A DNA stretch of 64,000 nucleotides from DASZGI01 sp035938995. Lineage in GTDB: Bacteria > Actinomycetota > Actinomycetes > Streptomycetales > Catenulisporaceae. How positions within the stretch are numbered: position 1 is the stretch's first letter; each line of letters opens with the position of its first letter. This document shows positions 38,006-48,820 of this stretch, in pieces. The notes below the pieces were generated by a model. The model was given only the letters and a program-made list of their open reading frames with translations, was not told where the DNA came from and searched no databases. The stretch is from contig NZ_DASZGI010000100.1 of NCBI RefSeq assembly GCF_035938995.1, forward strand, positions 53,688 to 117,687, written 5' to 3'. The position numbers and the translations under genes are program-made.

Positions 38006-39397
38006 GCGCGGCGGCGGAGGTTCGGCGCCGGCCAGCCCGAGGGCGTGGCTGGACTCCTCGAACCAGCGGCGGCCGTGCGCCGGACGGCCGGCGTCCGGAC
38101 GCGGCGGGCGCCGCTCCTCGTCCCGGTCGGATTCGTGCCCGAACACCGGGATGCGCAGCCGGTAGTGGGTGTCGGACAGGTCGATGTCGTCCTGATGGCG
38201 CCCCTGGTACAGGGCCAGGTAGACCCGGCGCACCTGGATCGCGGTCTCCAGCTCCGCGTTCATCTTCGCGTAGAACTGCTCCTTGTAGGCGTCGTCGGTC
38301 ATCGACGAGACGGCGAAGAAGAACGCGGAGACCGCGGCCAGGAAGATCGAGACCTGAAGCAGCTTGTTGTCGAGGTTGAAGCCGAGGTAGTAGCTCAGTT
38401 CGTGCCCGAACACGGTCGCGTTGTCGCGGCTGCCGGTCCACTCCTGGATCCGCTGGCCGGGCATGGTGACCCAGCCGAACCCGACGAAGAACAGGAACAC
38501 CAGCACCGCGAGCAGCAGCACCTGCAGCATCTGCCCGACGAACAGCACCATCAGCACATTGACGCGCTGGGCGCGGCTGAGCCGCAGCGCACCGTCGTGC
38601 AGCACCACCCGGTCGGCGACCCCCTCCATCGGGGTGCGCGTGCAGGCCTGGGCGATCGTCACGCGGTCGTCGTGCGCGGCGACCCGGCGCACCTCGGCGG
38701 GCAGCCGGTAGACGAGGAACAGCACGGTGAAGATCGCGAACAGGCCGACCACGCCCCACAGGCGGTGCCGGCTCATCTCGCCGGCGAACTCCCACACGTC
38801 CTTGCTGATGAAGAGGAACGAGTTGAACAGGAACAGCAGCGGCAGCGCCCGCGCGGCCAGGTCGAACACCTCGCCGAGCTCCAGAAAGGTGCGCTTGACC
38901 GCCCAGCGGCAGAGCGGGAGCACGGCGGAGGCGACGAGGTAGATGCCGAGCACGATCCCCAGGTTGACCGCGAGATCGATCCCGGTGATCCGCCAGCTGG
39001 ACAGTCCGGTCACCCGCCAGCCCTTGCGCACCACGGCGTCCACGATCGGCGGTATCGCCACGAACGCGGTCAGCTCGACCCAGCCGATCCGCCGGGGCTT
39101 GCCGAACGCCGGGCGCCTGGCCACCAGGTTGCGCAGCACGTAGGTGATCAGCAGCAGGGCGACCCCGAGCGCGGCGCCGCCGACCCGCTCCAGCGGGGTG
39201 AGGCGCAGCGAGAGCATGACCATCAGGTTGACGACGAAGGCGATCACGAGCAGCGGCAGCGCCCGGGTGAATACGTCGTCGGTAGCTTTGTAGTCCTCGA
39301 TGAAGTACGGAAGTCCGCGCCGCACGAACCAGGTTTCCGTCGTGGCGAGCAGTGCGTCGTCGTCGACGGGCCGTGCCAAAACGGTGGATACGGTCAC
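37952..39397 (-). CDS. Polytopic membrane protein, unknown
   Basis: A 481-residue protein with about six to eight hydrophobic segments (for example near 45-68, 75-95, 145-165, 180-200, 220-240, 290-315 and 355-375). Soluble loops are rich in charged residues, and the cytoplasmic tail is acidic, arginine-rich and proline-rich. I do not recognise the family. It has VNVLMVLFVGQMLQVLLLAVLVFLFFVG-type segments but no enzymatic motif. Its last 54 bp are antisense to the end of the M20 peptidase gene. Upstream is ribF on the same strand, with an 82-bp gap. Confidence 0.8.
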   Translation of the reverse strand: MTVSTVLARPVDDDALLATTETWFVRRGLPYFIEDYKATDDVFTRALPLLVIAFVVNLMVMLSLRLTPLERVGGAALGVALLLITYVLRNLVARRPAFGKPRRIGWVELTAFVAIPPIVDAVVRKGWRVTGLSSWRITGIDLAVNLGIVLGIYLVASAVLPLCRWAVKRTFLELGEVFDLAARALPLLFLFNSFLFISKDVWEFAGEMSRHRLWGVVGLFAIFTVLFLVYRLPAEVRRVAAHDDRVTIAQACTRTPMEGVADRVVLHDGALRLSRAQRVNVLMVLFVGQMLQVLLLAVLVFLFFVGFGWVTMPGQRIQEWTGSRDNATVFGHELSYYLGFNLDNKLLQVSIFLAAVSAFFFAVSSMTDDAYKEQFYAKMNAELETAIQVRRVYLALYQGRHQDDIDLSDTHYRLRIPVFGHESDRDEERRPPRPDAGRPAHGRRWFEESSHALGLAGAEPPPPRSGQREEAVQHPAAEVEG

Positions 39398-39479
39398 TGA
39401 TCCGGCCCCCCGAATACGCCCTCGATGTCACCCCCGGGCAAGGGGATGCGAGCGCACACAGTACCGAACCGGGCGGTTG

Positions 39480-40436
39480 CTATCCAGCCGTATTCTCGAG
39501 CAGCGCCTGCGCCTCCTCGACGTCCTGGTTCATCCGCTTGACGAGCGACTCCATCGAGTCGAACTTCTCCTGTCCGCGGATGCGCGCGAGGAAGTCCACT
39601 GCGACGTGCTCGCCGTAGAGCTCGAGATCCGTGCGGCCGATCGCGTAGGCCTCGACCGTGCGCTGCGTCCCGTCGAACGTCGGGTTGGTGCCGACGGAGA
39701 TCGCCGCCGGCAGCGGCCGGCCGCCGACCACCAGCCAGCCGGCGTACACACCGTCCGCTGGGATCGCGGTGTGCGGCGGCGTCTCCACGTTCGCGGTCGG
39801 GAAGCCCATTTCCCGGCCCCGCTGTGCGCCGTGCACGACCGTGCCCTCGACCCGGTGCGGCCGCCCGAGGCAACGCGCGGCGGCCTCGACATCCCCGTCG
39901 AGCACCATCCTGCGCACGTCCGTGGAGGAGAAGCGCGGCTGCGCGCCGTCCTCCGGCGCCGCGAGCGGCAGCCCTTCGGTGGTGAAACCGTAGCGGGCGC
40001 CCAGCTCGATCAGGTCCGCCACGGAGCCGGAGGCGCGGTGGCCGAAGCGGAAGTTCTCCCCCACCACGACCCCGACCGTATGCAGCCGGTCCACCAGGAC
40101 CTGCTTGACGAACTCCTCCGGGCTGAGCTTCGACAGCTCGAGGGTGAAGGGCAGCACGAGCACCGCATCGACACCGACGGATTCGAGCAGGTCCGCACGG
40201 TGGTCCGGCGTGGACAGCAGCGGCGGATGGGTACCCGGCCGGATCACTTCGGTGGGATGCGGATCGAACGTGACGGCGACGGCCGCCGCGCCGCGCTCGC
40301 GCGCCAGTTCGACCGCCCGCCGCACCACGCGGCGGTGACCCTGGTGGACTCCGTCGAAGAAGCCGATCGTCACTACGCAGCCGCCCGGCGCGCCCCATCC
40401 CGTAGGCACCTCGGCCAAGCCGTGCCAGCGCTCCAT
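39480..40436 (-). CDS. ribF: Bifunctional riboflavin kinase/FAD synthetase
   Basis: A 318-residue RibF that makes FMN and then FAD from riboflavin. The N-terminal adenylyltransferase domain has IGFFDGVHQGHR and FTLELSKLSPEEFV; the C-terminal flavokinase domain has GRPHRVEGTVVHGAQRGREMGFPTAN, GTNPTFDG and EVHLLD-like DLELYGEHVAVDFLARIRGQ. Start ATG 40436 has AGGAG upstream; the frame is open to 40586 without homology. Downstream of the translation gene truB in the genome order, as in Streptomyces, but separated from it by a membrane protein gene. Confidence 0.94.
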   Translation of the reverse strand: MERWHGLAEVPTGWGAPGGCVVTIGFFDGVHQGHRRVVRRAVELARERGAAAVAVTFDPHPTEVIRPGTHPPLLSTPDHRADLLESVGVDAVLVLPFTLELSKLSPEEFVKQVLVDRLHTVGVVVGENFRFGHRASGSVADLIELGARYGFTTEGLPLAAPEDGAQPRFSSTDVRRMVLDGDVEAAARCLGRPHRVEGTVVHGAQRGREMGFPTANVETPPHTAIPADGVYAGWLVVGGRPLPAAISVGTNPTFDGTQRTVEAYAIGRTDLELYGEHVAVDFLARIRGQEKFDSMESLVKRMNQDVEEAQALLENTAG

Positions 40437-40585
40437 AGACCGTGAACTCCTGTCGTCTCGGCGACCCGACACACCAACCTTGCCAGATTCTCCGGCACGC
40501 TCCCTCACTACCGCCCCTGTCCTGAGGGAGGATGGAGCTCTACGATGTGCGGTCGGCTCACAATCCAACGGAGGGGACGCGAGCA

Positions 40586-41275
40586 ATGACCTACCAACAG
40601 CCGGGACAGTATCCGAGCTACCCCCAGTATCCGGGCGGCGGCCAAATGCCGGTCTCGGCGAAGCCGCCGATCCCGTCCACCGTGCAGAACGCCTTCTACC
40701 TGATGATCTCGGGCGCGGTGCTCGCGGTCGTCGGCGCGATCATCTCGCTCGCCGAGAAGTCGACGATCCGCTCGCAGGTCGAGTCGAAGAACCCCGGGTT
40801 CACCACCACCCAGGTCGACTCGGCGGTGAACGTCGCCGTCGGGGCGGCGATCGGCGGGGCGGTCATCGGGGTCGGGCTGTGGCTCTGGATGGCGTTCGCG
40901 AACCGGGCCGGAAAGAACTACGCGCGGATCACCAGCAGCGTCTTCTTCGGTCTTGAGACACTGTCGCTGCTGGCCGGCCTCGCCCTGAGCGCCGGCAGCG
41001 CGGGCAGCGCCGTCAAGGTGTCCGGCGCGAGCGTCGCCGTGGGCATCCTGACCTGGCTCGTCGGCCTCGCGGCGATCATCCTGCTGTGGAACAAGCAGTC
41101 CTCGGACTACTTCAAGCCGCCGCAGCAGCCTTACGGGTACGGCTACCCGCAGCCGGGGCAGTACCCGTACCCGCAGCAGCCGATGCCGCCGGGACCGCAG
41201 CAGCCGCCGTACGGCACGCCGCCACAGATGCAGCCCCCGTCCGACCCCTGGTCGACGAACCCGCCGCAGCAGTAA
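40586..41275 (+). CDS. Small four-TM membrane protein with Tyr/Gln/Pro-rich ends
   Basis: A 229-residue protein. A Pro/Tyr/Gln-rich N-terminus (QQPGQYPSYPQYPGGGQ) is followed by about four membrane segments (about 35-55, 85-105, 120-145 and 150-170) and a C-terminal tail of PQ/YG repeats. ATG 40586 has GGAGGGG upstream. The family is common in actinobacteria as uncharacterised membrane proteins; no function can be assigned. It is divergent from ribF and convergent with truB. In the 3' gap, an 11-base word ACGAACACAGC occurs twice (41319-41329 and 41351-41361, the latter over the truB stop). Confidence 0.8.
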   Translation: MTYQQPGQYPSYPQYPGGGQMPVSAKPPIPSTVQNAFYLMISGAVLAVVGAIISLAEKSTIRSQVESKNPGFTTTQVDSAVNVAVGAAIGGAVIGVGLWLWMAFANRAGKNYARITSSVFFGLETLSLLAGLALSAGSAGSAVKVSGASVAVGILTWLVGLAAIILLWNKQSSDYFKPPQQPYGYGYPQPGQYPYPQQPMPPGPQQPPYGTPPQMQPPSDPWSTNPPQQ

Positions 41276-41346
41276 GGGCGCGCCGTACCGCGACACGGGG
41301 CCAAGCGCGCAGGGCTAAACGAACACAGCACTCAACAAACACTGCG

Positions 41347-42261
41347 CTAGACGAACACAGCGATCGGCTTGGCCCGCGGGCCGCGTTCCTCGACGAGAGC
41401 GAGGAACGCGCCGTCGGGGCCGAATACGGCGATCGGGCCCGGGCCCAGGCCCGCGGCGGGCAGGAAGCCGCCGTGGGCGATGGCCTTGGCCTGGTCGCCG
41501 TTCGCGTCGTAGCGGGGGAAGGCCGCGGCCGCGGCGTCCGCGAGGGGCAGGATCGGCAGCGGCCGTCCGGCGTCCACGACCGCTGCCAGCTCGTCGAGGG
41601 TGTGCGCCTGCTCGAGGCCGTACGGTCCGACCTCGGTGCGGCGCAGCGCGGTGAGGTGGCCGCCGACGCCGAGCGCCGCGCCGAGGTCACGGGCCAGCGC
41701 CCGGATGTACGTTCCGCTGGAGCAGACCACCGCGACCTCGACGTCGACGAGGTCGTCCGCGCGCCGGATCTCGTGCACGTCGAACGAGTAGACGGTGACC
41801 GGGCGCGCCGCGAGCTTGACCTCGTCACCCGAGCGGACCCGGGCGTAGGAGCGCACCCCGTTGACCTTGATCGCCGAGACCGACGAGGGAACCTGCATGA
41901 TCTCGCCGGTCAGCGGGGTGATGGCGGCGCGGATGTCCGCGTCGGACAGATGCCCGGCCGGGACGGACGCGGTGACCTCGCCCTCGGCGTCATCCGTGAC
42001 CGTGGCCTGCCCGAGCCGGATCACCGCGGTGTAGCGCTTCCTGGTCAGCGCCAGGTGTCCGAGCAGGCGAGTGGCCCGCTCCACGCCCAGCACGAGCACA
42101 CCGGTGGCCATCGGGTCGAGCGTTCCAGCGTGGCCGACCCGCCGCGTCCCGGCCAGCCTGCGCATCCGGCCGACCACGTCGTGCGAGGTCCAGCCGGCCG
42201 GCTTGTCCACGATCACCAGACCGTCCGGCGGCGCGGGCCGGTCACCCTCTCCGCGGCTCAT
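41347..42261 (-). CDS. truB: tRNA pseudouridine(55) synthase
   Basis: A 304-residue TruB that isomerises U55 in the T-loop of tRNAs. Catalytic motif: the aspartate in [14 protein letters not shown] near residue 45, with [18 protein letters not shown] at the start and [11 protein letters not shown] and [19 protein letters not shown] later. The start overlaps the rbfA stop by four bases (ATGA), so it is translated from the rbfA message. Part of the infB-rbfA-truB cluster. Confidence 0.96.
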   Translation of the reverse strand: MSRGEGDRPAPPDGLVIVDKPAGWTSHDVVGRMRRLAGTRRVGHAGTLDPMATGVLVLGVERATRLLGHLALTRKRYTAVIRLGQATVTDDAEGEVTASVPAGHLSDADIRAAITPLTGEIMQVPSSVSAIKVNGVRSYARVRSGDEVKLAARPVTVYSFDVHEIRRADDLVDVEVAVVCSSGTYIRALARDLGAALGVGGHLTALRRTEVGPYGLEQAHTLDELAAVVDAGRPLPILPLADAAAAAFPRYDANGDQAKAIAHGGFLPAAGLGPGPIAVFGPDGAFLALVEERGPRAKPIAVFV

Positions 42262-42758
42262 GCGCGGTTTTCGTCTCCACCGCGGTCGTCCTGAGCGCGC
42301 TCGGCTTCCGCGTCCTCGGCGTCGTCTTCGTCCTCGGAGCGCGGCACCCGGTACGGATCGGCCTCCCCGGCGTACCTCGCCTCCCGCGCGACCTCGTGCA
42401 CCCGGGCGTCCTCGGCGGCGGCGCGGGCAAGCAGCTCGTCGATGTGCTTGGCGCCCTCGGGGATGGCGTCGGCGACGAACGCGAGGGTGGGGGTGAACTT
42501 CACCCCGGTCTGCCGGCCGACCTCGCTGCGCAGGATGCCCTTCGCCGATTCCAGGGCGGCGGCCGACTCCATCCGCTCCGCCTCGTCGCCGAAGACCGTG
42601 TAGAAGACCGTGGCCTCCCGCAGGTCCCCGGTGATCCGGGCGTCGGTGATGGTCACGAATCCGAGCCTCGGGTCCTTCACCCTGGTCTTGAGCGTCTCGG
42701 CCACCACCACCTTGATCCGATCGGCCAGCTTGGCCGCGCGCGCGGTGTTGTTCGGCAT
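42258..42758 (-). CDS. rbfA: 30S ribosome-binding factor A
   Basis: A 166-residue RbfA, a KH-domain factor that binds the immature 30S subunit near the 5' end of 16S rRNA. Family sequence: [48 protein letters not shown] and [20 protein letters not shown]. An acidic tail of about 40 residues follows. An AGGAG box stands before the ATG. It overlaps truB. Confidence 0.95.
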   Translation of the reverse strand: MPNNTARAAKLADRIKVVVAETLKTRVKDPRLGFVTITDARITGDLREATVFYTVFGDEAERMESAAALESAKGILRSEVGRQTGVKFTPTLAFVADAIPEGAKHIDELLARAAAEDARVHEVAREARYAGEADPYRVPRSEDEDDAEDAEAERAQDDRGGDENRA

Positions 42759-42810
42759 GGTCCCGCTCCTGTCTGCAGCCGGTCCGCGGGGGCGGAAACC
42801 CCGCGGACCC

Positions 42811-43119
42811 TCAGTCGTCGTCTTCGTCGCTATGGATACGGCGGCGGACGGACAGCACCTCGAATTCGGGCCGCCGGGTCACCGCCCCCTCACAGTCATC
42901 CAACAGCTCCACCACCCGCCGGTGCGAGCCCGCCACGACGGCGACGCCCAAAACCGTCCGACGGTGCAGACCCTGCGCCCCGACCTCCGCCGCGGCCACC
43001 GCGGCGCGTCGGTTGAGCTCGGCCAGCACGGGTTTGACCAGGCCGCGTTTCTCCTTGAGGGAGCGCACGTCGCCGAGGAGCAGGTCGATGGTCAGCGTTC
43101 CGGTGAACACTCGTGGCAT
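42811..43119 (-). CDS. DUF503 (YlxP-like) protein
   Basis: A 102-residue YlxP/DUF503 protein, typically encoded between infB and rbfA and suspected to assist ribosome function. Signature: [19 protein letters not shown] and [25 protein letters not shown] 43119 gives the family start; the frame runs to 43197 without conserved sequence. No clear ribosome binding site, and coupling to infB 90 bp upstream is likely. Confidence 0.9.
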   Translation of the reverse strand: MPRVFTGTLTIDLLLGDVRSLKEKRGLVKPVLAELNRRAAVAAAEVGAQGLHRRTVLGVAVVAGSHRRVVELLDDCEGAVTRRPEFEVLSVRRRIHSDEDDD

Positions 43120-43209
43120 CGGGGCCAACCCGGCCCAGGGGGTGAAGGTGATGAGCTTGGAGCCACCGGTGCCCGGAACCGAAGCGGCCCCGGGCACCGG
43201 TGGGGTGGA

Positions 43210-46200
43210 TCAGACGCGGGGCTTCTCCCGCATCTCGTAGGTCTCGACCACGTCGTCGACCTGGATGTTGTTGAACGAGCCGAGGCCGATGCCGCACTCG
43301 AAGCCCTCGCGGACCTCGGTGGCGTCGTCCTTGAACCGGCGCAGCGACTCGATGGTGAGGTTCTCCGCCACCACCGCGCCGTTCCGGATGAGCCGGGCCT
43401 TGGCGTTGCGGCGGATGATCCCGGAGCGCACCAGCGAACCGGCGATGTTGCCGAACTTGGAGGAGCGGAAGACCTCGCGGATCTCCGCGGTGCCCAGCTG
43501 CACCTCCTCGAACTCCGGCTTGAGCATCCCCTTGAGCGCCGCCTCCATCTCCTCGATGGCCTGGTAGATGACCGAGTAGTAGCGGATCTCGACGCCCTCG
43601 CTGTCGGCCTTCTTCTTGGCCCGCACATCGGCCCGCACGTTGAAGCCGATGATGATGGTGTCGCTGGTCAGCGCCAGGTCCACGTCCGACTCGGTGATCG
43701 CGCCGACGCCGCGGTGGATGATCCGCAGGTCGACCTCCTCGCCGACGTCGAGCTTGAGCAGCGCGTCCTCCAGGGCCTCGACCGAACCGGACACGTCGCC
43801 CTTGAGGATGAGGTTGAGCTGCTGGATCTCCCCGGCCTTCAGGGCCCGGTCGATGTCCTCGAAGGAGACGCGCACCCGCCGCTTGGACAGCAGCGCGTTG
43901 CGGTCACGGGCGGCGCGCCGCTCGGCGATCTGCCGGGCGACCCGGTCCTCCTCGACCACCAGGAAGGTGTCGCCGGCGCCGGGGACGCTGGTCATGCCGA
44001 GCACCTGCACCGGACGGGAGGGCAGGGCCTCCTCGACCGGGTTGCCGTTCTCGTCCAGCATGGCCCGGACCCGGCCGTGCGCGTCGCCGACCACGATGGT
44101 GTCGCCGACCCGCAGCGTGCCGCGCTGCACCAGGACGGTGGCCACGGCGCCGCGGCCCCGGTCCAGGTGCGCCTCGATCGCGACGCCCTCCGCGTTCTGG
44201 TGCGGGTTGGCCCGCAAGTCCAGCGCCGCGTCCGCGGTCAGCACGATCGCCTCGAGCAGGTCCTGGATGCCGATGTTCTCGCGGGCGGAGATGTCCACGA
44301 ACATCGTGTCGCCGCCGTACTCCTCGGCGACCAGGCCGTACTCGGTGAGCTGGCCGCGCACCTTCGCCGGGTCCGCGCCCTCCTTGTCGATCTTGTTGAC
44401 CGCGACCACGATCGGCACCTCGGCCGCCTTGGCGTGGTTGAGCGCCTCGATGGTCTGCGGCTTCACGCCGTCGTCGGCCGCGACCACCAGCACCGCGATG
44501 TCGGTCACCTTGGCGCCTCGGGCACGCATGGCGGTGAACGCCTCGTGGCCCGGGGTGTCGATGAAGGTGATCTTCCGCTCGGTGCCGCCGACCTCGGCCG
44601 CGACCTGGTAGGCGCCGATGTGCTGGGTGATGCCGCCGGCCTCGCCCGCGACCACGTTCGCCTTGCGGATGGTGTCGAGCAGCCGGGTCTTACCGTGGTC
44701 GACGTGGCCCATGACGGTGACCACCGGGGGCCGCGCCATCAGGTCCTCGTCGCCGCCCTCGTCCTCGCCGAAGTCGATGTCGAAGGACTCGAGCAGTTCG
44801 CGGTCCTCCTCCTCGGGCGAGACGATCTGGATCTCGAAGCCGATCTCGGTGCCGATCAGCTGCAGGATCTCCTCGTTGACCGACTGGGTCGCGGTGACCA
44901 TCTCGCCGATCGAGAACGCCGCCTGCACCAGCGCGGCCGGGTTGGCGCCGATCTTCTCCGCGAGGTCCATCAGGGACGAACCGCGGGTGAGCCGGACGAC
45001 CTGCCCGTTGCCGCGGGGCAGCAGCGCGCCGCCCATCGACGGGGCCTGCATGTTGTCGAACTCTTGGCGCCGCTGCTTCTTCGACTTGCGCCCGCGTGCG
45101 GGACCACGCCCGCCGGGACGGCCGAAAGCACCCTGGGTGCCGGAACCGCGGCCGCCACGGCCACCGGCTCCGCCGCCACCACCGGGACGGCCGCCGAAGC
45201 CGCCGCCACCACCGCCGCCCGGGCCTCCGGAACCGCCGGCACCGCCGCCGGGGCGGGGGCCGAAGCCAGCCCCGGGACCGGGACGCGGGCCGCCGCCGGT
45301 ACGGGGAGCGCCGCCGGGACCGCCCGCCGGACGCGGACCGCCGGGAGCACCGGGACGTCCGGCACCGCCGGGACGGCCACCGCCGCCACCGCCCGCACCC
45401 GGACGGGGTCCGGGGGACGGACGGTTCGGCATCATGCCGGGGTTCGGACGCGGACCGCCGGGCGCGCCGCCGGAGCGGTCGCCACGGTCACCGCGGTCGC
45501 CACGCGGGGCGGCCGGACGCGGGGGCATGCCGGGACGCGGACCGCCCGGAGCGTCGCCGCGCGGCGCGCGATCCCGGTCGCGGTCACGATCACGGTCGCG
45601 ATCGCCGCCGGCCGGACGCGGTGCGCCGGGCCGGGGCATGCCGGTCGAGCCGGACGTGAAGGGGTTGTTGCCCGGGCGTGGGCCGGCCGGACGCGGGGCG
45701 CCGGGACGCGGGGAGTTGCCCGAGCGCGGAGCGCCACCGCCCGCGCGGTCGCGGTCTCGGTCGCCGCGTGGCACACCGGGGCCGGGGCGCGGGCCGGGCG
45801 CCGGACGCGAGCCCGGGCCGCTGCCCTGCGAAGCCGGGCCGCCCTGGGGCGGCGCGGAGGACGCCGGTCCGCCCTGTCCCTGTCCCTGGCCGCGCGTCGG
45901 GGCGGCGGGGGCGGACGGGGTGACCGGGGCCTCGAAGGTGGGCGTGGTCGGGCGCAGCGCGGCCGGTGCGGGGCGCGGGGCGGGCGCCGGACGCGAGCCG
46001 GGCGCGGCCGGCGGCGTCTGCGCGGGGGCCGGGGTGGCCGGACGCGGCGCGGGCTTCGCAGCCGACGGGGCGCCGGACGTGGCCTTCGGGGGGATCGGAC
46101 CGGGACGCGGTCCAGGCTTGGGTGCGGCGGGACGCGCCGCAGTCGCGGAGGCCGAGCCTCCGCCGGCGGAGGCCTTGCCGCCGCCTTCGAAAGAATCCTT

Positions 46201-46338
46201 CAACTTACGGACGACCGGCGCCTCCACCGTGGAAGACGCAGAACGGACGAACTCACCGAGGTCTTGAAGCTTGGCCATGATGACCTTGCTCTCGACACCC
46301 ATCTCCTTGGCGAGTTCATAGACCCGGACCTTGGCCAC
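43210..46338 (-). CDS. infB: Translation initiation factor IF-2
   Basis: A 1042-residue IF-2 that brings initiator tRNA to the 30S subunit in a GTP-dependent way. An N-terminal domain with [19 protein letters not shown], then about 390 residues of Gly/Arg/Pro low-complexity sequence, then the GTPase domain with GHVDHGKT (about 540-548), DTPGHEAF and NKIDK, and the C-terminal domains. The GTG start has AGGAG upstream. The length is in line with Streptomyces IF-2, and the repetitive N-terminal part is the variable section. Confidence 0.97.
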   Translation of the reverse strand: MAKVRVYELAKEMGVESKVIMAKLQDLGEFVRSASSTVEAPVVRKLKDSFEGGGKASAGGGSASATAARPAAPKPGPRPGPIPPKATSGAPSAAKPAPRPATPAPAQTPPAAPGSRPAPAPRPAPAALRPTTPTFEAPVTPSAPAAPTRGQGQGQGGPASSAPPQGGPASQGSGPGSRPAPGPRPGPGVPRGDRDRDRAGGGAPRSGNSPRPGAPRPAGPRPGNNPFTSGSTGMPRPGAPRPAGGDRDRDRDRDRDRAPRGDAPGGPRPGMPPRPAAPRGDRGDRGDRSGGAPGGPRPNPGMMPNRPSPGPRPGAGGGGGGRPGGAGRPGAPGGPRPAGGPGGAPRTGGGPRPGPGAGFGPRPGGGAGGSGGPGGGGGGGFGGRPGGGGGAGGRGGRGSGTQGAFGRPGGRGPARGRKSKKQRRQEFDNMQAPSMGGALLPRGNGQVVRLTRGSSLMDLAEKIGANPAALVQAAFSIGEMVTATQSVNEEILQLIGTEIGFEIQIVSPEEEDRELLESFDIDFGEDEGGDEDLMARPPVVTVMGHVDHGKTRLLDTIRKANVVAGEAGGITQHIGAYQVAAEVGGTERKITFIDTPGHEAFTAMRARGAKVTDIAVLVVAADDGVKPQTIEALNHAKAAEVPIVVAVNKIDKEGADPAKVRGQLTEYGLVAEEYGGDTMFVDISARENIGIQDLLEAIVLTADAALDLRANPHQNAEGVAIEAHLDRGRGAVATVLVQRGTLRVGDTIVVGDAHGRVRAMLDENGNPVEEALPSRPVQVLGMTSVPGAGDTFLVVEEDRVARQIAERRAARDRNALLSKRRVRVSFEDIDRALKAGEIQQLNLILKGDVSGSVEALEDALLKLDVGEEVDLRIIHRGVGAITESDVDLALTSDTIIIGFNVRADVRAKKKADSEGVEIRYYSVIYQAIEEMEAALKGMLKPEFEEVQLGTAEIREVFRSSKFGNIAGSLVRSGIIRRNAKARLIRNGAVVAENLTIESLRRFKDDATEVREGFECGIGLGSFNNIQVDDVVETYEMREKPRV

Positions 46339-46556
46339 TTCACTCCTGTCTCGGCCCGCGTCTTTGTCCGCGCGACCGTCGATGTCACTTCATGGGCGTA
46401 CTCATCGCTGGGTGCTCATCGCGTGCTCATGGTTTCTCGACCCGCTCTCCGCGTCGTAGCGTCCCGTGTGCTGTTCCGCTGCGCTGTTCTGAACACTCTT
46501 ATAGGCGCGCTGTACCAGCGCGCCGACCATTTCTCTCAACGCCTGACCCGCCTGCC

Positions 46557-46880
46557 CTATTCGGGGCTGCCGGACCGGACCGCTTCGCGCCCTCCGATCG
46601 CGGGCGCCTCGGATGCGAGGAGCGCGCGCACCGCTTCGACCGCGAACGGACCCGGCAGGCGGAAAGCCCGCGGGAAGGCCCGCTTGCGCTCGGCGAGGGC
46701 GAGACACTCGAGCCGGCGGTGCAGATAAGCCCCGCGGCCCGGACGGCGACGGCGCGGGTCGGGCAGAATCTCGCCCTCCACCGCGACGACGCGCAGCAGC
46801 CGGTCCTGCGCGTCCCGGACGCGACAGCCCACACAGGTGCGCGTGGGCACGCCGCATTCATCGGTCGGCAGGCCAGTCAC
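46557..46880 (-). CDS. ylxR: YlxR family protein (DUF448)
   Basis: A roughly 107-residue YlxR/DUF448 protein, a small RNA-binding-like fold encoded between nusA and infB in most Gram-positives. Motifs RTCVGCRVRDAQDRLLRVVA and DPRRRRPGRGAYLHRRLECL are typical. The start is uncertain (GTG 46880, an ATG at 46922 or GTG 46850). The gene lies about 280 bp after nusA and 218 bp before infB. Confidence 0.88.
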   Translation of the reverse strand: MTGLPTDECGVPTRTCVGCRVRDAQDRLLRVVAVEGEILPDPRRRRPGRGAYLHRRLECLALAERKRAFPRAFRLPGPFAVEAVRALLASEAPAIGGREAVRSGSPE

Positions 46881-47158
46881 GGTCCATCTTACCCCTACGA
46901 TCACCCCGCGCGTGCAGCGCATGACGGGTGAGACGCGCGGGCGGATACCGTAATGGACTGGTCATCGCCCAGACACCACGCGGACGCGTGGGGTTCGCGA
47001 CCGCCGGAGGTCTTCCTTCGCGATCCGAGCTACAGCCGCCCTCCGACCCCACTAACGCGCCGGGCCGACGCACCGCAGGCAGCGGCGACGACCCGACGAT
47101 CCTTCTCGAGCACGCCCTCAATGCCGCTGGGATTCCCGTCCTCCAGACGGAGGGCCCG

Positions 47159-48172
47159 TCAGGACGGCTGCTTCTCCCGCTCATTCTCCTGCTCGGCATC
47201 CGACCGGATGTCGATGCGCCAGCCCGTCAGCCGCGCGGCCAGGCGGGCGTTCTGCCCCTCCTTGCCGATCGCCAGGGAGAGCTGGTAGTCCGGCACGATG
47301 ACCTGCGCCGACTTGGCGTCCGGGTCCACGATGTGCACCCGGGTCACCTTCGCCGGGGAGAGGGCCGAGGCGACCAGGCGCTCGGGGTCGTCGGACCAGT
47401 CGACGATGTCGATCTTCTCGCCGTGCAGCTCGTTCATCACGTTGCGGACCCGCGCCCCGACCGGGCCGATGCACGCGCCCTTCGCGTTGACGCCGGGCCT
47501 GGTCGAACGCACCGCGATCTTGGTGCGGTGCCCGGCCTCGCGGGCGATCGCGGCGATCTCGACGGTGCCGTCGGCCACCTCCGGCACCTCGAGCGCGAAC
47601 AGCTTGCGCACCAGGTTCGGGTGGGTGCGCGACAGGGTCACCTGCGGACCGCGCAGGCCCCGGCGCACGCCCACGACCAGGCACTTGATCCGGATACCGT
47701 GCTCGTACCGCTCCCCCGGCACCTGCTCGGGGGCGGGCAGCAGCGCCTCGAAGCTCTCCTTCTTGCCCGAGTCGATCTCGACCAGGACGTTGCGCGGGTC
47801 GTCGCCCTGCTGCACTTTTCCGGTGATCAGGTCGCCTTCGCGCGCGGAGAAGTCGCGGAACACCGCCTCGTCGGCCGCCTCGCGCAGCCGCTGGGCGATG
47901 ACCTGGCGCGCGGTGGACGCGGCGATCCGGCCGAAGCCGCTGGGGGTGTCGTCGAACTCCAGGCCGACCGGTTGACCCTCCTCGTCGACCTCGGTCGCCC
48001 AGACGGCCACGTGGCCGGTCTTGCGGTCCAGCTCCACCCGCGCCTTGGGGCGCGCGCCCTCGGTGCGCTCGTAGGCGAGCAGCAACGCCTGCTCGATCGC
48101 CTCGAAAAGCCGGTCGAGCGAGATGTCCTTGTCCTGCGCCAGATCGCGCAGGGCACGCATGTCGATGTCCAT
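47159..48172 (-). CDS. nusA: Transcription termination/antitermination protein NusA
   Basis: A 337-residue NusA: an N-terminal RNA-polymerase-binding domain ([30 protein letters not shown]), an S1 domain, and two KH domains ([28 protein letters not shown] and [26 protein letters not shown]). It lacks the C-terminal acidic repeats of proteobacterial NusA, as is normal in actinobacteria. It affects pausing, termination and antitermination. A GAGGGA box is upstream, and the gene follows rimP by 12 bp. Confidence 0.96.
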   Translation of the reverse strand: MDIDMRALRDLAQDKDISLDRLFEAIEQALLLAYERTEGARPKARVELDRKTGHVAVWATEVDEEGQPVGLEFDDTPSGFGRIAASTARQVIAQRLREAADEAVFRDFSAREGDLITGKVQQGDDPRNVLVEIDSGKKESFEALLPAPEQVPGERYEHGIRIKCLVVGVRRGLRGPQVTLSRTHPNLVRKLFALEVPEVADGTVEIAAIAREAGHRTKIAVRSTRPGVNAKGACIGPVGARVRNVMNELHGEKIDIVDWSDDPERLVASALSPAKVTRVHIVDPDAKSAQVIVPDYQLSLAIGKEGQNARLAARLTGWRIDIRSDAEQENEREKQPS

Positions 48173-48184
48173 TGATCCCTCAAC

Positions 48185-48820
48185 TCAGCTCTCGTCGGTC
48201 CCGGCGCCGCCGCCCGATTCGGCGCCTGGTTCCGCCCCGTCCCAGTCCACCCCGTCCTGATCCGCGGCGTCCCCGTCCACGCCGGTCGATTCCGCGTCTT
48301 CCGAGTCTTCCAGGCCCGCGAGTTCGTCCTCCGCACCTGCCCGGTTGAACTCGACCTGCACCTTAGCCTTCGCGACGTCCGCGTAGGCCAGTCGGCGCGG
48401 CTCGGCTGCGCCGTCGATGAGCAGGTCTGTCCCGTCCTCGTCGGCGGCGGTCACCCGCCCGGTCAGCTCGCCGCCCTGCACGAGCGTCACTTTCACCAGG
48501 CGGCCGACGTTGCGCCGCCAGTGCCGCGGCAGGGTGAGCGGGCGGTCCACCCCGGGCGAAGTCACCTCGAGGACGTACGGCGCCTCGCCCATCACGTCGG
48601 AGGCGTCGAGCGCGACCGAAAGCGCGTGGCTGACCTCGGACAGGTCGTCCGAGGTGACGCCGCCCTCGCGGTCCACCGCCACTCGCAGCAGCCGCCGTGA
48701 ACCGGCCTTCTGCTCGACCAGGTCCTCGAGGTCGGCGCCGGTCTCGGCGACGGTCCGCTCGACGAGCTCGCGCAATTTCCGACGGTCGAGTCGGGGCGAG
48801 GCGGCGGCAGGCGGGCTCAT
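48185..48820 (-). CDS. rimP: Ribosome maturation factor RimP
   Basis: A 211-residue RimP needed for 30S maturation, first gene of the rimP-nusA-ylxR-infB-rbfA-truB cluster. Family sequence: KLRELVERTVAETGADLEDL, GGVTSDDLSEVSHALSVALD and YVLEVTSPGVDRPLT. A C-terminal extension rich in Asp/Glu follows from about 165. An AGGAG box precedes the ATG. Confidence 0.95.
   Translation of the reverse strand: MSPPAAASPRLDRRKLRELVERTVAETGADLEDLVEQKAGSRRLLRVAVDREGGVTSDDLSEVSHALSVALDASDVMGEAPYVLEVTSPGVDRPLTLPRHWRRNVGRLVKVTLVQGGELTGRVTAADEDGTDLLIDGAAEPRRLAYADVAKAKVQVEFNRAGAEDELAGLEDSEDAESTGVDGDAADQDGVDWDGAEPGAESGGGAGTDES

Noticed and set aside
42610..46728. A 1372-codon open frame on the plus strand over infB and neighbours
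   Set aside because: It mirrors the minus-strand genes infB, DUF503 and rbfA and has no recognisable domain.
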